64,000 bases of DNA from Lichtheimia corymbifera B2541 (taxonomy: Eukaryota; Mucoromycota; Mucoromycetes; Mucorales; Lichtheimiaceae): assembly GCA_000697475.1 (NCBI GenBank), contig JNEU01001161.1, positions 186,001-250,000 of the forward strand. The letters are read 5' to 3'. Position 1 is the stretch's first letter. Each line of letters opens with the position of its first letter. The position numbers were made by a program, and so were the translations under genes. This document shows, one piece after another, positions 1-11,361 of the stretch. Below the pieces are notes generated by a model that had not been told where the DNA came from, did not search any database, and saw nothing but the letters and a program-made list of their open reading frames with translations.

Positions 1-858
1 GAAAGGCGTGTATTGAAGTGGGGTGCACACGCCATGAGCTTGCCATTCAGCTCAAGACAATCGGATCAGGATATTCGTAGCATTGACATGGTGGATTGGA
101 AGCAAGGCAATCGTTTGCAGATGGTGGTTGTACTTGAATGGGGGCAACAGTTGAGAATGGGAGGAGGAAGAGGGCAAGAGGCTGAGAGTGGAAGAAGTGG
201 AAATTAAATATACAGGCACTGCCTGCACACTGTAAAATTGATCCGTGACCTTCATTGCCTTTCTCAAACCTCAAATTTGCACACAAGGTGCTCTAGAACA
301 TGCTGAACAACTTTGTCTTAATTACGAACCCATACTTCATTTGAAAATTTCGGAAGGGAGAGCATAATGTGGGATTGACTATGTCGGATGGAAATTGGGA
401 GAGCGCCGGATTTATGAAGAAGTCAATTAGTATGTAGTTTCTTGGGATTCCCCACCTCGCACTTGAAACTTGGTCAGAAGGTACTCTCGCACATGCTGAT
501 CAACTTCATTCATTTAAAAACCGCACTGTTCATTATGAACATTTTGAATGCGGGCCAGCCCAAATTTAGGAGAAAGTGGGGTAGACGCTCCTGCTCCCCG
601 AGATTGCCCACCACGAACCTGAAACTTTCACACAACATCCTTTCGACCACGCCGAGCAATTTCGTTCTCACAAAGTCCCCAGAGTTCATTATGAAAACAT
701 TGAATGTAGGAGAGACGACGAAGGGATGGTAACATAAATAGGATGTACGGCCGTGCGCGCCGATATTGCCCATCGCGACCCCGAAACTTGGTCAGGAAGT
801 CTCGGGCATGCTGATCAACATCGTTCTCATAACGCCTCTACACACCATTATGGCGATT

Positions 859-1084
859 TAGAGATACAGGCACCTTTATGTTTTTATTATGCTGTAAGTG
901 TGATGCTATATGACAAGTGGTCTTTGCTCATTCTGGAGTATTGGAATCTCATAGAGCGGAAGGTGCGCAGGGCCGTGCTTGTGTAACAAAGCTCATTTGC
1001 ATGATACGTCACAATGAACAAACACCACTTGTCATATAGCATCACGTTTACAGCAAATGTAAAACGTAAAGGTGCCTGTATCTC
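859..1084. repeat. Foldback (MITE-like) element, about 226 bp
   Basis: The left arm (859-930) begins GAGATACAGGCACCTTTATG and the right arm (1009-1084) ends with its complement, CGTAAAGGTGCCTGTATCTC. Both arms contain the shared core TGATGCTATATGACAAGTGG or its complement. The loop of about 80 bp contains CTCATTTGCATGAT. The same element recurs eight or more times at 55.26-58.16 kb. No transposase is encoded. It is either a non-autonomous foldback element or a structural repeat. Confidence 0.75.
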
Positions 1085-1382
1085 TAAACTTTACAATGAA
1101 ACGTGGGGTCTTCAATCGAACAATATTGCTCGGCTGGGTGAAGCGCACCTTGGGTGCAAGTTTCACGATCAAACTCGACGATCCTAGATTTCGCAATGTC
1201 ACCACCAGCCTGGTCGAAAAAAATTCAAGAGGTCGGCCTCAAGTTCAACTTTGGCTGGTGGTGACATTGGGTGAATCTAAGAATGGCGACGACGATCGTG
1301 AAACTTGCACCCAAGGTGCGCTTGACCCCGACGAGCAACTTTGTTCGATTGAAGAGCTCACGTTTCATTGTAGAATTTAAAG
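1083..1382. repeat. Inverted pair of the MK-x-G-x-F-NRT module (palindrome)
   Basis: A module on the plus strand (1083-1170, starting CTAAACTTTACAATGAAACG) faces the same module on the minus strand (1292-1382). The inner stem is GTCACCACCAGCC against GGCTGGTGGTGAC, around a centre near 1232. A related palindrome lies at about 57.63-57.93 kb. Confidence 0.7.
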
Positions 1383-1450
1383 ATACAGGCACCTTCATGT
1401 TTTACATATGCTGTAAGCGTGATGCTATATGACAGTTAGTCTTTGTTCAT

Positions 1451-2832
1451 TGTCAAGTAGCTTGAGCCTAATAGAGCCAAAGATGCAGAGAGGCGTGTTT
1501 ATGTAGCACATCTGATTGGGGTGAACAGAAAGTGCGAATGGATGATAGTTACTGGACAATACAATAACGGTCATACATTGGCAGCGTGAATGTACGTTTC
1601 AGGAAACTAAGTACCAACGTTTTTATCATCCAATTTTACGCTCATCAGTAACGCGTGCATCAACGCCCAAAATTGTCGCTGTACATCATAAGCGTGATCC
1701 ATGACGTATGTCCTTGGATATAGCTTTGGCTATTGCCAACTTTCAATAAACACAAGGTTGAAAACTGCTAGATATGATGAACGAGGAGTCAAAACGAGAG
1801 TTAAAGTCGTAAATAATCAAAAAAGACAATGAGCAAATGTAAATCCACTTTACACGTGTAACATGGTCTTGTGTTACGTCGAGCTTTTTATTCAACAATG
1901 CCCGTCATTCATTGGCTACGAAGTATTTTGGCACTGGTGTTGTCATTGTTGGCGGTAAATCTCTAAGGAGCGAGGGGTATTGCCAATGGATGGCTTTAGG
2001 ATAGGCAAAAGCACTACTACGGTGGTGGCATTCCCGACCATTCTCGTTATGCGTTATCATACCTGTGCCTTGTTCCTCTTCTCGTCTCCTTAAAACTTGT
2101 GTACCTTGGTGGCAAATAAACCAGCATCATTCAACAAACAAAGATGCGTTCTTTGTATAATTGAACGATGAATATGGATAGATCATTCTAGACATCATGA
2201 AAGAGGAGACGTATCCACAATAAGAGTAGTAGTACACGGCTATTAACATTGTCCACTTTAAATGTCATCTATAGTGTATTCATGCCGGTTGAAAAATATG
2301 CTGGTATCCAATCCGCTGAATTGGTTACCGCCAAATTATTATGTAATCGGGAGGAGTAGATTGTATGTATATCCTTCCTTCAGTTACTGACGGGTAGTAA
2401 AGGTAAATGAAGAAGGATCATCTGTATTATGATTCGATACACGAAATAGGTATTGGTGGTAAAAGTGATGTTATACTATACTTTTGCTGATAGGGAAAAG
2501 ATACCACCAGTGTTGTCGGAATCACTTAAAATGAGCTAGTCGAATGAATGGCGATCCTTGATTCCTATTTTGTAACTGTTTTTGATCTCATTCTCTTTTT
2601 CTTTTTTCCTTCTTGTCACCCAACTACTTTATCTTTTACATACACTCTTTCTTTACAACACCCACCCACCCCCTTTACCCCTTTTATCAAAAAGCGCCCC
2701 TTGGAAAGGCAGCAGCACCAGCATCATTTTCCCCCTTCTCTTTATTTTACTTGTATCAAACTAATAATCACCGTTGTTTACTCCACCCACACACCCACCC
2801 ACACATACACTCTCTTTCCCGCCCTCAACACA
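1451..2832. other. Intergenic, AT-rich; no gene recognised
   Basis: No long open frame or conserved motif is visible. The last 300 bases before the mannosyltransferase ATG are pyrimidine-rich (runs of CTTTTT and CACCCACC), typical of leaders in this window, and probably hold its promoter and 5' UTR. Confidence 0.6.
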
Positions 2833-3935
<1,103 letters not shown>

Positions 3936-4126
3936 TAACAAAGCATCATCATCATCATCATCATCATCATCCTTGCTCTGTGTTTGAATATGTGTGTGGG
4001 TGTGTGTGCATTCTTTCTCATGCTGGGTGTACAAAGCGCCACCTTACAAGTCTGCTGGTGTGTGTGCATGTGTTGATGATTGCATCTCTTTCCTGTTTAC
4101 TTTACTTTTCCCACATGCCATCCTAA

Positions 4127-6009
4127 ATGACCAAGAATCGTCCTCCTTCTCGACTCTTTTCGTGGTTATCACAATGGACTCGTCGATATAGTAGTAGTGA
4201 TGATTCACCTTCTTGCGACGATACATCATCACCCTCCACGTCTTGTTCACAACCATCACAACCACAAGTAACAAGCACTGAACCTATTAATGTACCTCGC
4301 CCTTCGATTACGTTATCAGTGGCTGGTACCATCGATACTTGTTTTTATTCGACTTCCTCCTTGCATTCTTCTACCAACAACCCTTCATGTTCCAGTAGTC
4401 CACGACGTGCATCGGCCATGAATGAAATATGGAAAGGCAATGAAGACCCGCTGATCACTACAACAGCGACGAGTGGCCATCATGCAGCAACAACAACAGT
4501 TTCATTGGGAGCCAGCTATCCTGAGAAACGATTGTCGTTTCATCATTATCATCATCATCATCATCATCCTCATACCAGCATGTCTGTATCACCTTGTTCA
4601 CCACCAGCATCCGTACATCGACCTTCATCCGTATTTTCATTACCTCCACCCAACACTACGACTCGTACCAATCGAGATGACGTTAGACCTCCTCGTTTGT
4701 CATATGACATGGATGTTGTACTTTCACCCACATTACTATCATACAACAACAACAACAACAACAACCATCATCATCATAGCATGACCCCATCCACTACTCA
4801 TCATAAACAAGAGGATGTGGTCGAGGAAAAACCCAAGGATTTCAAGATCAAGGATTCATCATGGCCACGCGCTGATCGCATGATTATCCGCCAAGAATTA
4901 GTGCGTCTCGCTTTAGATGGGTAAGGGGAGGAGACGATGTAAACATTGCATTACTATGACAATACACTTACCACAGCCACAACAGGTTGTTTTATAGTCC
5001 TGTGAATCTCTCGGACCCCTCCAAAGAAAGAAAGATCTTGCATATTGGGTAAGCCACCACCACCACAACGAAAAGCAGAAACTTTAAAAAAAGCAATGCA
5101 CTCACATGGATGATGATGATGATAGCTGAGGCGATGGATCATGGTGTATGGACATGGCTAAGAAATACAAGCATTGTTGGGTATTAGGCATGGATGAACG
5201 TGATGTATTGGATCGACACAAGACGATGCCCAGCAACTTTCGATTCATACGTGTACAACATGACATGTTGACTGACCTAAAACGCTTGTCCGAGGATCAA
5301 TTTGATTTCATCTATGGGCGGTTCCTCATCTTTTCATTACCACCCGACCTCTACCGTGATATTGTGCAAGAATGCTGGCGGCTCTGTCGTCCTTCAGGCT
5401 ATGTAGAAATGATGGAATTGGACATGCGTATCTATGGGAACCCACATATTGGTCCAATGACCCAAGAGTTGAATGCACAAGGTATGACATGCTAGTGTTT
5501 TTTTTATTATGTGACACCAATGATTTTATTGTATAGTCATTCATTTGATGGAACGGAGATCCCTTGATCCACATTTTGCCCAACATTTACAAGATGTCTT
5601 TTTTTTCCATGAGCTTGTGGAACAAATGCATCAGCAACATGGTTACGCTTATCATGCCAAGCATACATCACTTCCTCTCGGGGTATGGGGTGGTCGGATT
5701 GGTGTCATGTTCCGAGATGATTTACATGATATGATTGAAATGATCCATATACGCGAACAACAGCGAAAACGACGACCACAACGACTACGACAGCGGTCCT
5801 CATCCTCCTCTTATTTCAGCTATATCAATCACGAGGCTTATAGTCAAGATGATTATGATGATGATGACGATGATACAAGCGACCTCCTGGATGAATATGA
5901 TCCATGGACCGATCAACGATTACGAGCAACATTGGAACAAATGGATGAAGAACTTGAGATGCATTGGGCATTTATGAATTTACATCATGCTTATGCACAA
6001 AAGTTGTGA
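4127..6009 (+). pseudogene. SAM-dependent methyltransferase with an in-frame TGA in motif I
   Basis: Model join(4127..4920, 4986..5048, 5126..5481, 5537..6009), 562 codons. The first about 265 residues are low complexity (Ser, Thr, His, Asn runs) ending at SSWPRADRMIIRQELVRLAL. A class I methyltransferase fold follows. Motif I reads ILHIG-x-GDGSWCMDMAK, then WVLGMDERD (acidic loop) and DFIYGRFLIFSLPPDLYRDI, then CWRLCRPSGYVEMMELDM, as in fungal Methyltransf_25/LaeA-like enzymes. The substrate is unknown. Every canonical GT-AG choice places a TGA (5127-5129) at residue x of motif I, between IG and GDG. The rest of the frame is intact to a natural stop, with an Asp-rich insertion near the end. 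The gene is therefore either a recent nonsense allele, a base error, or uses a non-canonical acceptor. If the base is wrong, this is an ordinary functional gene. Confidence 0.7.
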
Positions 6010-6220
6010 AGGGGAGGTTGTTTTACCTTTTGTATGTATATATTTTCTGCTCTCTTGTACATGATAATTGCAATCCGAACCATTTTACTCATCACCTGAT
6101 TTCAACCCGGCAATCGGAGTATGCACATTTGTTATCTCTCTCTCTCTCTCATTCTCTTTTTACATGGCACGACACGACATGTTGAATTAGCCAATTCTTT
6201 CTTTTGCTTTTTTAAAAATC

Positions 6221-7165
6221 ATGCTCTTGACACGTCCATGTTTACAACGCGCTCGATTACTCTTTCGTTTACGTGCCCGTCAATCCTGTGTGCGGCTTTA
6301 TGGAAGCTCTCGAAAACGTAGTTGGTTTGACCGGTTTCTTACACCCAAAGAAGAACAAGAGCTTTATTTCAACATCACTTCGACATTTCGCGACTATTTA
6401 CAAAAGCAATCGACTAAGAGTGCCAAGTCGTATTCCAACATTATCGAACAAGTCATTCTGACAGGGCATACAGCACCAGCCACCACGATCCCTTTCCATC
6501 GACTCAATGCCATCAAGCAACAACTCGATGACCCCTCCACGACAGTGAGTGAGTTGGAGCCATTGTGGCACGAGATGAATAAAGGCCAGGTCAGCAGCGT
6601 GGCCATGTACAATCGATTGATACGAGCCTTTATACGACGCGATGCATTGTCCACAGCTGAAAAGGTGTTTCAACAACTCAAGCTCATGCCAACGACACGC
6701 ACGTTCACGTACCTTATTGATGCGCATGTCAAGGCAGGCAACATGGATAAAGCACGCATGTATGTCGAGCGTATGCAATATCTAGACCAGGTGCGTCCTC
6801 GACATGCTTTCGATTACAATGTCATGCTACGCTATTATATCCAGGCGGATGAACCTCACGCAGTCGATCTCTTATGGAACGACCTACAACAACATGTGGA
6901 TACCGTTAAACCAGGCTGGAGTCTTTATGCGTATTATATGGATTGGTTGGTGACGCGTGGTGGTCAATTCAAAGCACTCGAACGTCTCATTTCTTCATCA
7001 CAATTGCCATCGACCCCTCCTCCACGTCAAATGCTTCCAGTCCTTGATCGTATCATCAACACACTCCTCACTTCATCCTCGGCGAACGAACAGGCATTGG
7101 GCCATGCATTAAGGAATAGGATTAAGGATGATAGTAGTAGTGATACCACATCAAGTAAATCATAA
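6221..7165 (+). CDS. Pentatricopeptide repeat (PPR) protein, probably mitochondrial
   Basis: Single exon, 314 aa. The N terminus is Arg-rich and nearly free of acidic residues (MLLTRPCLQRARLLFRLRAR), fitting a mitochondrial presequence. PPR-like helical repeats follow from about residue 120: AMYNRLIRAFIRRDALSTAE, RTFTYLIDAHVKAGNMDKAR, and AFDYNVMLRYYIQADEPHAV. PPR proteins bind organellar RNA for processing, stability or translation. The target is unknown. The Ser/Thr-rich C terminus is not conserved in type. The gene lies only about 210 bp after the methyltransferase on the same strand and ends 65 bp from the convergent hydrolase gene. Confidence 0.8.
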   Translation: MLLTRPCLQRARLLFRLRARQSCVRLYGSSRKRSWFDRFLTPKEEQELYFNITSTFRDYLQKQSTKSAKSYSNIIEQVILTGHTAPATTIPFHRLNAIKQQLDDPSTTVSELEPLWHEMNKGQVSSVAMYNRLIRAFIRRDALSTAEKVFQQLKLMPTTRTFTYLIDAHVKAGNMDKARMYVERMQYLDQVRPRHAFDYNVMLRYYIQADEPHAVDLLWNDLQQHVDTVKPGWSLYAYYMDWLVTRGGQFKALERLISSSQLPSTPPPRQMLPVLDRIINTLLTSSSANEQALGHALRNRIKDDSSSDTTSSKS

Positions 7166-7230
7166 CGCATTTCTTTGTACATATATTATATGAAAATAAT
7201 GATAACTGATGACTACTACTACTACAACTA

Positions 7231-8542
7231 CTACAATTTGGATTCTTGGGTGGTATGGGATACACTGGCATTGGTAAAATGATCATCCAACAATGCATTG
7301 TAACGATCGGGTTGTTCTTCGGGGATGGCATGACCACTACCATTGAATAATTCAAAGCGAGGATTCAACACCTTTTTCAAATGATAAGAATACTGGGGTC
7401 GGACAAGGTTATCCCAAGTGCCTGTAATCACCATGACAGGAAGTCCACTTGATTTGATCTTGAGAAGACGATCATCCGAGAAGGAGTGGCCCAAGCATGC
7501 TGCTGTTTGCGCAATGTTGCCCCTGAGAGGTTGTAATCGAGAACGAGCCACATGGCTGATGAAATTCGCTGTAGCCATTTCTCGGTTGGTGTCATATTTC
7601 TCTGCATGATCAGGATGTTCAGGCTTTTGACTCAACCATGTTTCTGGATAAACGAGTTCCATGGCAGCATTCAACTTGTCTCGTGGGTTACGGTAGAATA
7701 GAACAATCTTGGAGAGTGATGAAATGGCGGTCCACTGTAGTATCATACTAGGTTAGTATGTACGATAATAAAGGGACTACTACTACTACTACTACTCTTA
7801 CAGTGGGAATATTGCGTTTGGCTGTGGTACTGGTCAGAGTCAAGGATTGGAATCGAGCTGGGGCAGCATCCACCATTTCGAGCGATATCATGCCACCCAT
7901 AGAAATGCCCACCAAATGCACTCGTCTTGTCCATCCCAAGTGATCCAATAAGATTAATGCGTCCTTGGCCATTTGTGATGTCCTGTTTCGGAATAACATG
8001 TGAAAAAAGGGCTCCCCTCCTCCCCCACACCCACACGTCTTTGTATTCCCCAAAATAGGTGATTTTGCGCTGACACAAACTTACGAGTAGATGCCAAGTG
8101 GGGAATCTACATGTACGATGATATATAGAATTTAACATGTTTGGTTCCGTATAGAATAGATAACAATAAAGAACCCGTACCTGAATGGCCCATGCCGCGA
8201 TTATCGAAAATGACCACCGAGTACTTGCCAGAACGTGCAAGATAATCCACCTACAATAATAACAACGTCAATCTTTTGAATGCATAAAGGAAAAAAGTGC
8301 AGATATAAAAACTTGCCTGGAAATCCCATGCACTGCATGGTGTGCTCAATCCTACACGTTTAACAAAAGGTCAATGGTCGTCGTCATGGCAATGGTATGC
8401 GATCGCTTTCTTTTTTACCCATGACAAGCAACACAAGTTCTGGCCCATCGCCATGAAGTTCATAGTATATGTTCACAGGTCCACGTTCACGGTGAGGAGA
8501 GACATCAACATAGCCTTTTTCGCGTAGTGTAGAAGAATGCAT
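7231..8542 (-). CDS. Alpha/beta hydrolase fold protein
   Basis: Model complement(7231..7734, 7802..7982, 8085..8106, 8181..8250, 8317..8351, 8419..8542), 311 aa. The order matches small alpha/beta hydrolases: beta-strand ELVLLVMG and the oxyanion region GLSTPCSAWDFQ, then SVVIFDNRGMGHSDSPLG, the nucleophile elbow GISMGG (catalytic Ser) in RVHLVGISMGGMISLEM, the acid region PVMVITGTWDNLVRP (Asp), and the catalytic His in NGSGHAIPEEQPDRYN. The substrate cannot be read from sequence; relatives include esterases, lipases and C-C hydrolases. Two exons are tiny (22 and 35 nt). The intron after DFQ uses a GC donor (CAG|GCAAGT). The frame is unbroken across all five junctions. The start is the first Met of the first exon; no targeting signal is seen. 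Confidence 0.85.
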
Positions 8543-9217
8543 CAGAATAAACCAAAGGAAAAGAAACAAAGACTCGCATGAACAATGGTACCTGATATAA
8601 AAAAGCGCGCGTTACACAGGTGACGTTCCCTTCATTTTGCTATGTGGGGTTATGCGTGCGATGGATGGCCTACCAGTCCATTATGGGTGTGCCGATTCAT
8701 CATCATCATCATCATGTGACGTTTGCAGTATCATGCAATAGTTCGCACCGAGAAAAAAAGCTACATCCAAAGACACTCATTGAGAGGAGATAGTGCTGCT
8801 GCTGTCAAATTGCAATAGTAGTAATAGCATCTTGTAACACATTACAAAGACGATACCCATCTCGTACTCCCCTGTCGCTGTTATATCACACAAGACATGA
8901 GACACTCGCTTGTACATTTTAACATGGCATGTTCCCCTTTATCCACGTGGCAAAACATGCCTCGGTATGTCCACATCATACATGTTCTTTATATATAACA
9001 ATGAATTGAGGGTGTCGAGTTACAAAAAAAAGAGGACTTTTTAAAGGATGACCCAGCTTTGGATGATCCAAGGGCCTGCAGCATAGATAGAGCAAGGGAC
9101 AAATGGTGCAGCAGCAGGTGTGACGCGTGTCTCCCTTTCTTTTATTTCCATCATGATGATGCGGTAGGGCCGGCATAAAAAAACAAGAATTTGTGTGTGT
9201 GTGGCTGTTGTTATTAC
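8543..9217. other. Intergenic between two minus-strand genes; no gene seen
   Basis: It contains the upstream region of the hydrolase and the 3' flank of the small gene at 9218-9526. (CAT)n and CTG-like runs occur near 8697-8715 and 8800. No convincing coding exon or RNA gene is visible. Confidence 0.5.
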
Positions 9218-9526
9218 TCATTGCTTCTTGGATGCTGCTTGTTGTGTTGGATGACTGACCGATGATGATGATGATGATGATGCATTATTAATAGGAGCTT
9301 GATGAAGCGGATGGTAATTTGACAATTCCTTCTTTTCTTGTTCCTTGTTGCCATTGTTAATGGAACGTGGTAAAGAGCAGCTTGAACCTTCAGGAGCACT
9401 ATGCAATGATGCTGCCATACGGCCTGTGAGATGTTGTGTTTGATCTGTAGATAAATGGTGGCCGAATCGTTTCATAATGCTATTCATGTAAAAAGGCGAT
9501 GCATCGTTCTGGAGAACCGGGGGCAT
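9218..9526 (-). CDS. Small hypothetical protein, 102 aa
   Basis: Single exon. The ATG sits in a strong context (ACCACCATGCC), downstream of a pyrimidine-rich leader and a TATA-like TTTATATAGG at 9592-9604. This argues for a real gene although the product is not recognised. The N-terminal half is ordered in composition (SPFYMNSIMKRFGHHLSTD) and the C-terminal part is low complexity (Ser run, HPTQQAASKKQ). No signal peptide or membrane segment is seen. It could be a regulatory or disordered protein; no function is proposed. Confidence 0.5.
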   Translation of the reverse strand: MPPVLQNDASPFYMNSIMKRFGHHLSTDQTQHLTGRMAASLHSAPEGSSCSLPRSINNGNKEQEKKELSNYHPLHQAPINNASSSSSSSVSHPTQQAASKKQ

Positions 9527-9591
9527 GGTGGTTGTTCAAGAACAAGCAAAAGGGAAAGAAAGCAAAACAGTAGGATCGGGAGTGAAAGAAA

Positions 9592-9604
9592 CCTATATAA
9601 AACA
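9592..9604 (-). promoter_or_regulatory. TATA-like box for the 9218-9526 gene
   Basis: TTTATATAGG on the minus strand, about 70-80 nt before the ATG, followed by a CT-rich leader. Confidence 0.45.
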
Positions 9605-9906
9605 AGATATGCATGATAATCCACCTAACAGACTAGTCTACATTGGGTGGTTATCGATAGCAACAGCATTGTCATTATCATTTTTTATCACTCGTTGCTT
9701 GTCCCATTCAGTACATGACACGCTTTTCTGTATCCTCAAAACTGATGGTATGAGCCACATCCCTCTCTGATCCTCCAAGCAGCGTCATTTTCTGCTATAT
9801 TCAACGCACATGTACATACCTCCTTTTTTGTTGGATCATTATCATCGTCACCATCATCATCTCGTTGTTAACCGACACCTGCCGATTCATTCCATTTCGT
9901 GATTAA

Positions 9907-10479
9907 TTATTCAGCAGTTGGCTCATTACGCAATGTAAATATACCATGCATCATGTATAGGTGCGCACTGAAAAAGACATTATAATGTGTGTGCGTGTGT
10001 GGGAAAACCATCGTTCCAATGACTTGGCTTTGTTGACTGTGACGAGGAAGGAAATGATCACTTGACCTTTTTGTTTGAAATGTGCTGCTGCAGCATCGTT
10101 GCCACCACCCCTGAATATGTAACAACAACACGCATTTGCTAGAGTGTAATTGCGAGTCTATGACTCGAGTTAGCCTATACTTGACTAGTTGGCTTGCTTT
10201 AAAGCTGCAATATAGCTTATCCACTACAAGGTGTACATAGCTCTTGCCGGTCGTTTTTCTCATTGGGGCCCGGCAATCTTGGTTTTCAGCTGATTGAGTC
10301 ATCAGCCCCAGTTTCTCAGTAGCTGTTGTGAGCCCCACTACCTTTTGAAAAAAAGCTTTCCAGACCGTGATAATATAGCTGTCATGTGCGCCTTTATTAC
10401 CCATTAAGCTTGGGCTTAAGATGTTATCGTAATGTAGCTGCATGCTTGTAACCTTGAACAGTGTTTCTTCCCTGGGCAT
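9907..10479 (-). CDS. Unrecognised 3-exon gene model, about 153 aa
   Basis: Model complement(9907..9967, 10009..10110, 10181..10479), total 462 nt, in frame throughout. The first junction is well supported: LYCSFKASQLVK joins GGGNDAAAAHFKQKGQ across a GTATAG...CAG intron of 70 nt. The second intron is short (41 nt) with a weak GTTTTC donor; if it is retained, the frame ends about 20 codons after the retained donor site. The end reads HLYMMHGIFTLRNEPTAE. No family is recognised. Codon use in the first 60 residues is less gene-like than downstream, so the true start may be internal or in another exon. It could also be the remnant of a larger gene. Confidence 0.35.
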   Translation of the reverse strand: MPREETLFKVTSMQLHYDNILSPSLMGNKGAHDSYIITVWKAFFQKVVGLTTATEKLGLMTQSAENQDCRAPMRKTTGKSYVHLVVDKLYCSFKASQLVKYRLTRVIDSQLHSSKCVLLLHIQGWWQRCCSSTFQTKRSSDHFLPRHSQQSQVIGTMVFPHTHTHYNVFFSAHLYMMHGIFTLRNEPTAE

Positions 10480-11361
10480 CGTAAATCATGCTCATGGTAT
10501 GTTTGGTGTGGCAATACTGCCACCCACGCACATATTATGGCTATAGCACATGGTCACATGTTATCTGCTCAAATAGCCAAGTGTGTGGAGGATATGCATG
10601 TATAGATTATCCACTACCATTCTTGGCCTCATTTTCTGTGCATTTGCCGCTGTTCAGAAAATAAGTATGGCTCAAGGGTTGAAACAAGAGGGTGATTATA
10701 TGTGTAACTCGATGTTGCAGGATTGTTGTTGTCACACCATGCCAATATCCCTTTCTCTGTGGCCACTGCGTCACATACACCCTGAGGATGTCACCAGACC
10801 TGTCATCATGCCATGGCAACACGGACTCTTAAAGTGCAACGATTTAATTAATGGCAACTTTGAAGCCAGCCTTGTTGTTGCTATCCACCACCGCAAGAGC
10901 AGCAGCAGAAGTAGAAGCAGTATAGTCATTATTGAGAGGACCCATATCCCGTTTAGGCTTGATTGAGGATGATCGTGTTGTCGACTACACTGCATACTAC
11001 TGGATTGACGATGGTGTCGCTTGATAGGCTGCTATGTTGACCGCCAGCACAGCCATCATCCTATGTACAGCATGTGTGATGCAGGAACATTTATGTGCAT
11101 ATGTAATACTCTTCCCATGACAAACCACAGGATGATTCACTTGCCACACATCTCGTCGCCTTTGTGAATGGGTGAATGATTTGAGCTATGCAGCATGCAG
11201 TGACAAGTACATAATGATCAGGTCATTCAACCAAATCTTAACGATATACACGCATAAGGAGAATATCCGATCGGACGTTGTGCTCTACTAAAAAGGGGTA
11301 TTTTAGGAGACTCGTTGATTTAGAAAAGAAAAGATCTCTTTCTTTTTTTTTAACGGGAAGC
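10480..11361. other. Intergenic with a possible decayed exon on the minus strand
   Basis: On the minus strand about 10847-10985 reads as a coding-like stretch (IKPKRDMGPLNNDYTAST, then AALAVVDSNNKAGFKVAIN and a stop). It is preceded in the same frame by two TAG codons and then by more open frame. This could be a decayed gene or chance. The last 140 bases before 11362 are the leader of the fucosidase gene (T-runs). Confidence 0.25.

Larger units (their letters stand above)
1..1450 (-). repeat. Left copy of the complex repeat block, cut by the window edge
   Basis: Bases 1-1450 match, inverted, the block at about 57.5-59.04 kb. For example, the stretch at 1-40 is the complement of 58995-59035 with few changes. 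Inside are four diverged minus-strand copies of one module (about 287-345, 470-540, 621-697, 781-852), a foldback element at 859-1084, and a second palindrome at 1083-1382. The block continues beyond the window start. No real protein gene is seen in it; its short open frames belong to the repeat module. Confidence 0.85.

Noticed and set aside
1072..1380. Open frame of 102 codons as a protein gene
   Set aside because: It spans both arms of a palindrome; its sequence is explained by the repeat module, and the same frame shape recurs in every array unit.
5126..5132. Selenocysteine reading of the TGA in the methyltransferase
   Set aside because: Fungi of this kind generally lack selenocysteine insertion, although some early-diverging fungi keep it. 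No SECIS-like element was seen, and the position is a cofactor-loop residue rather than a redox site.
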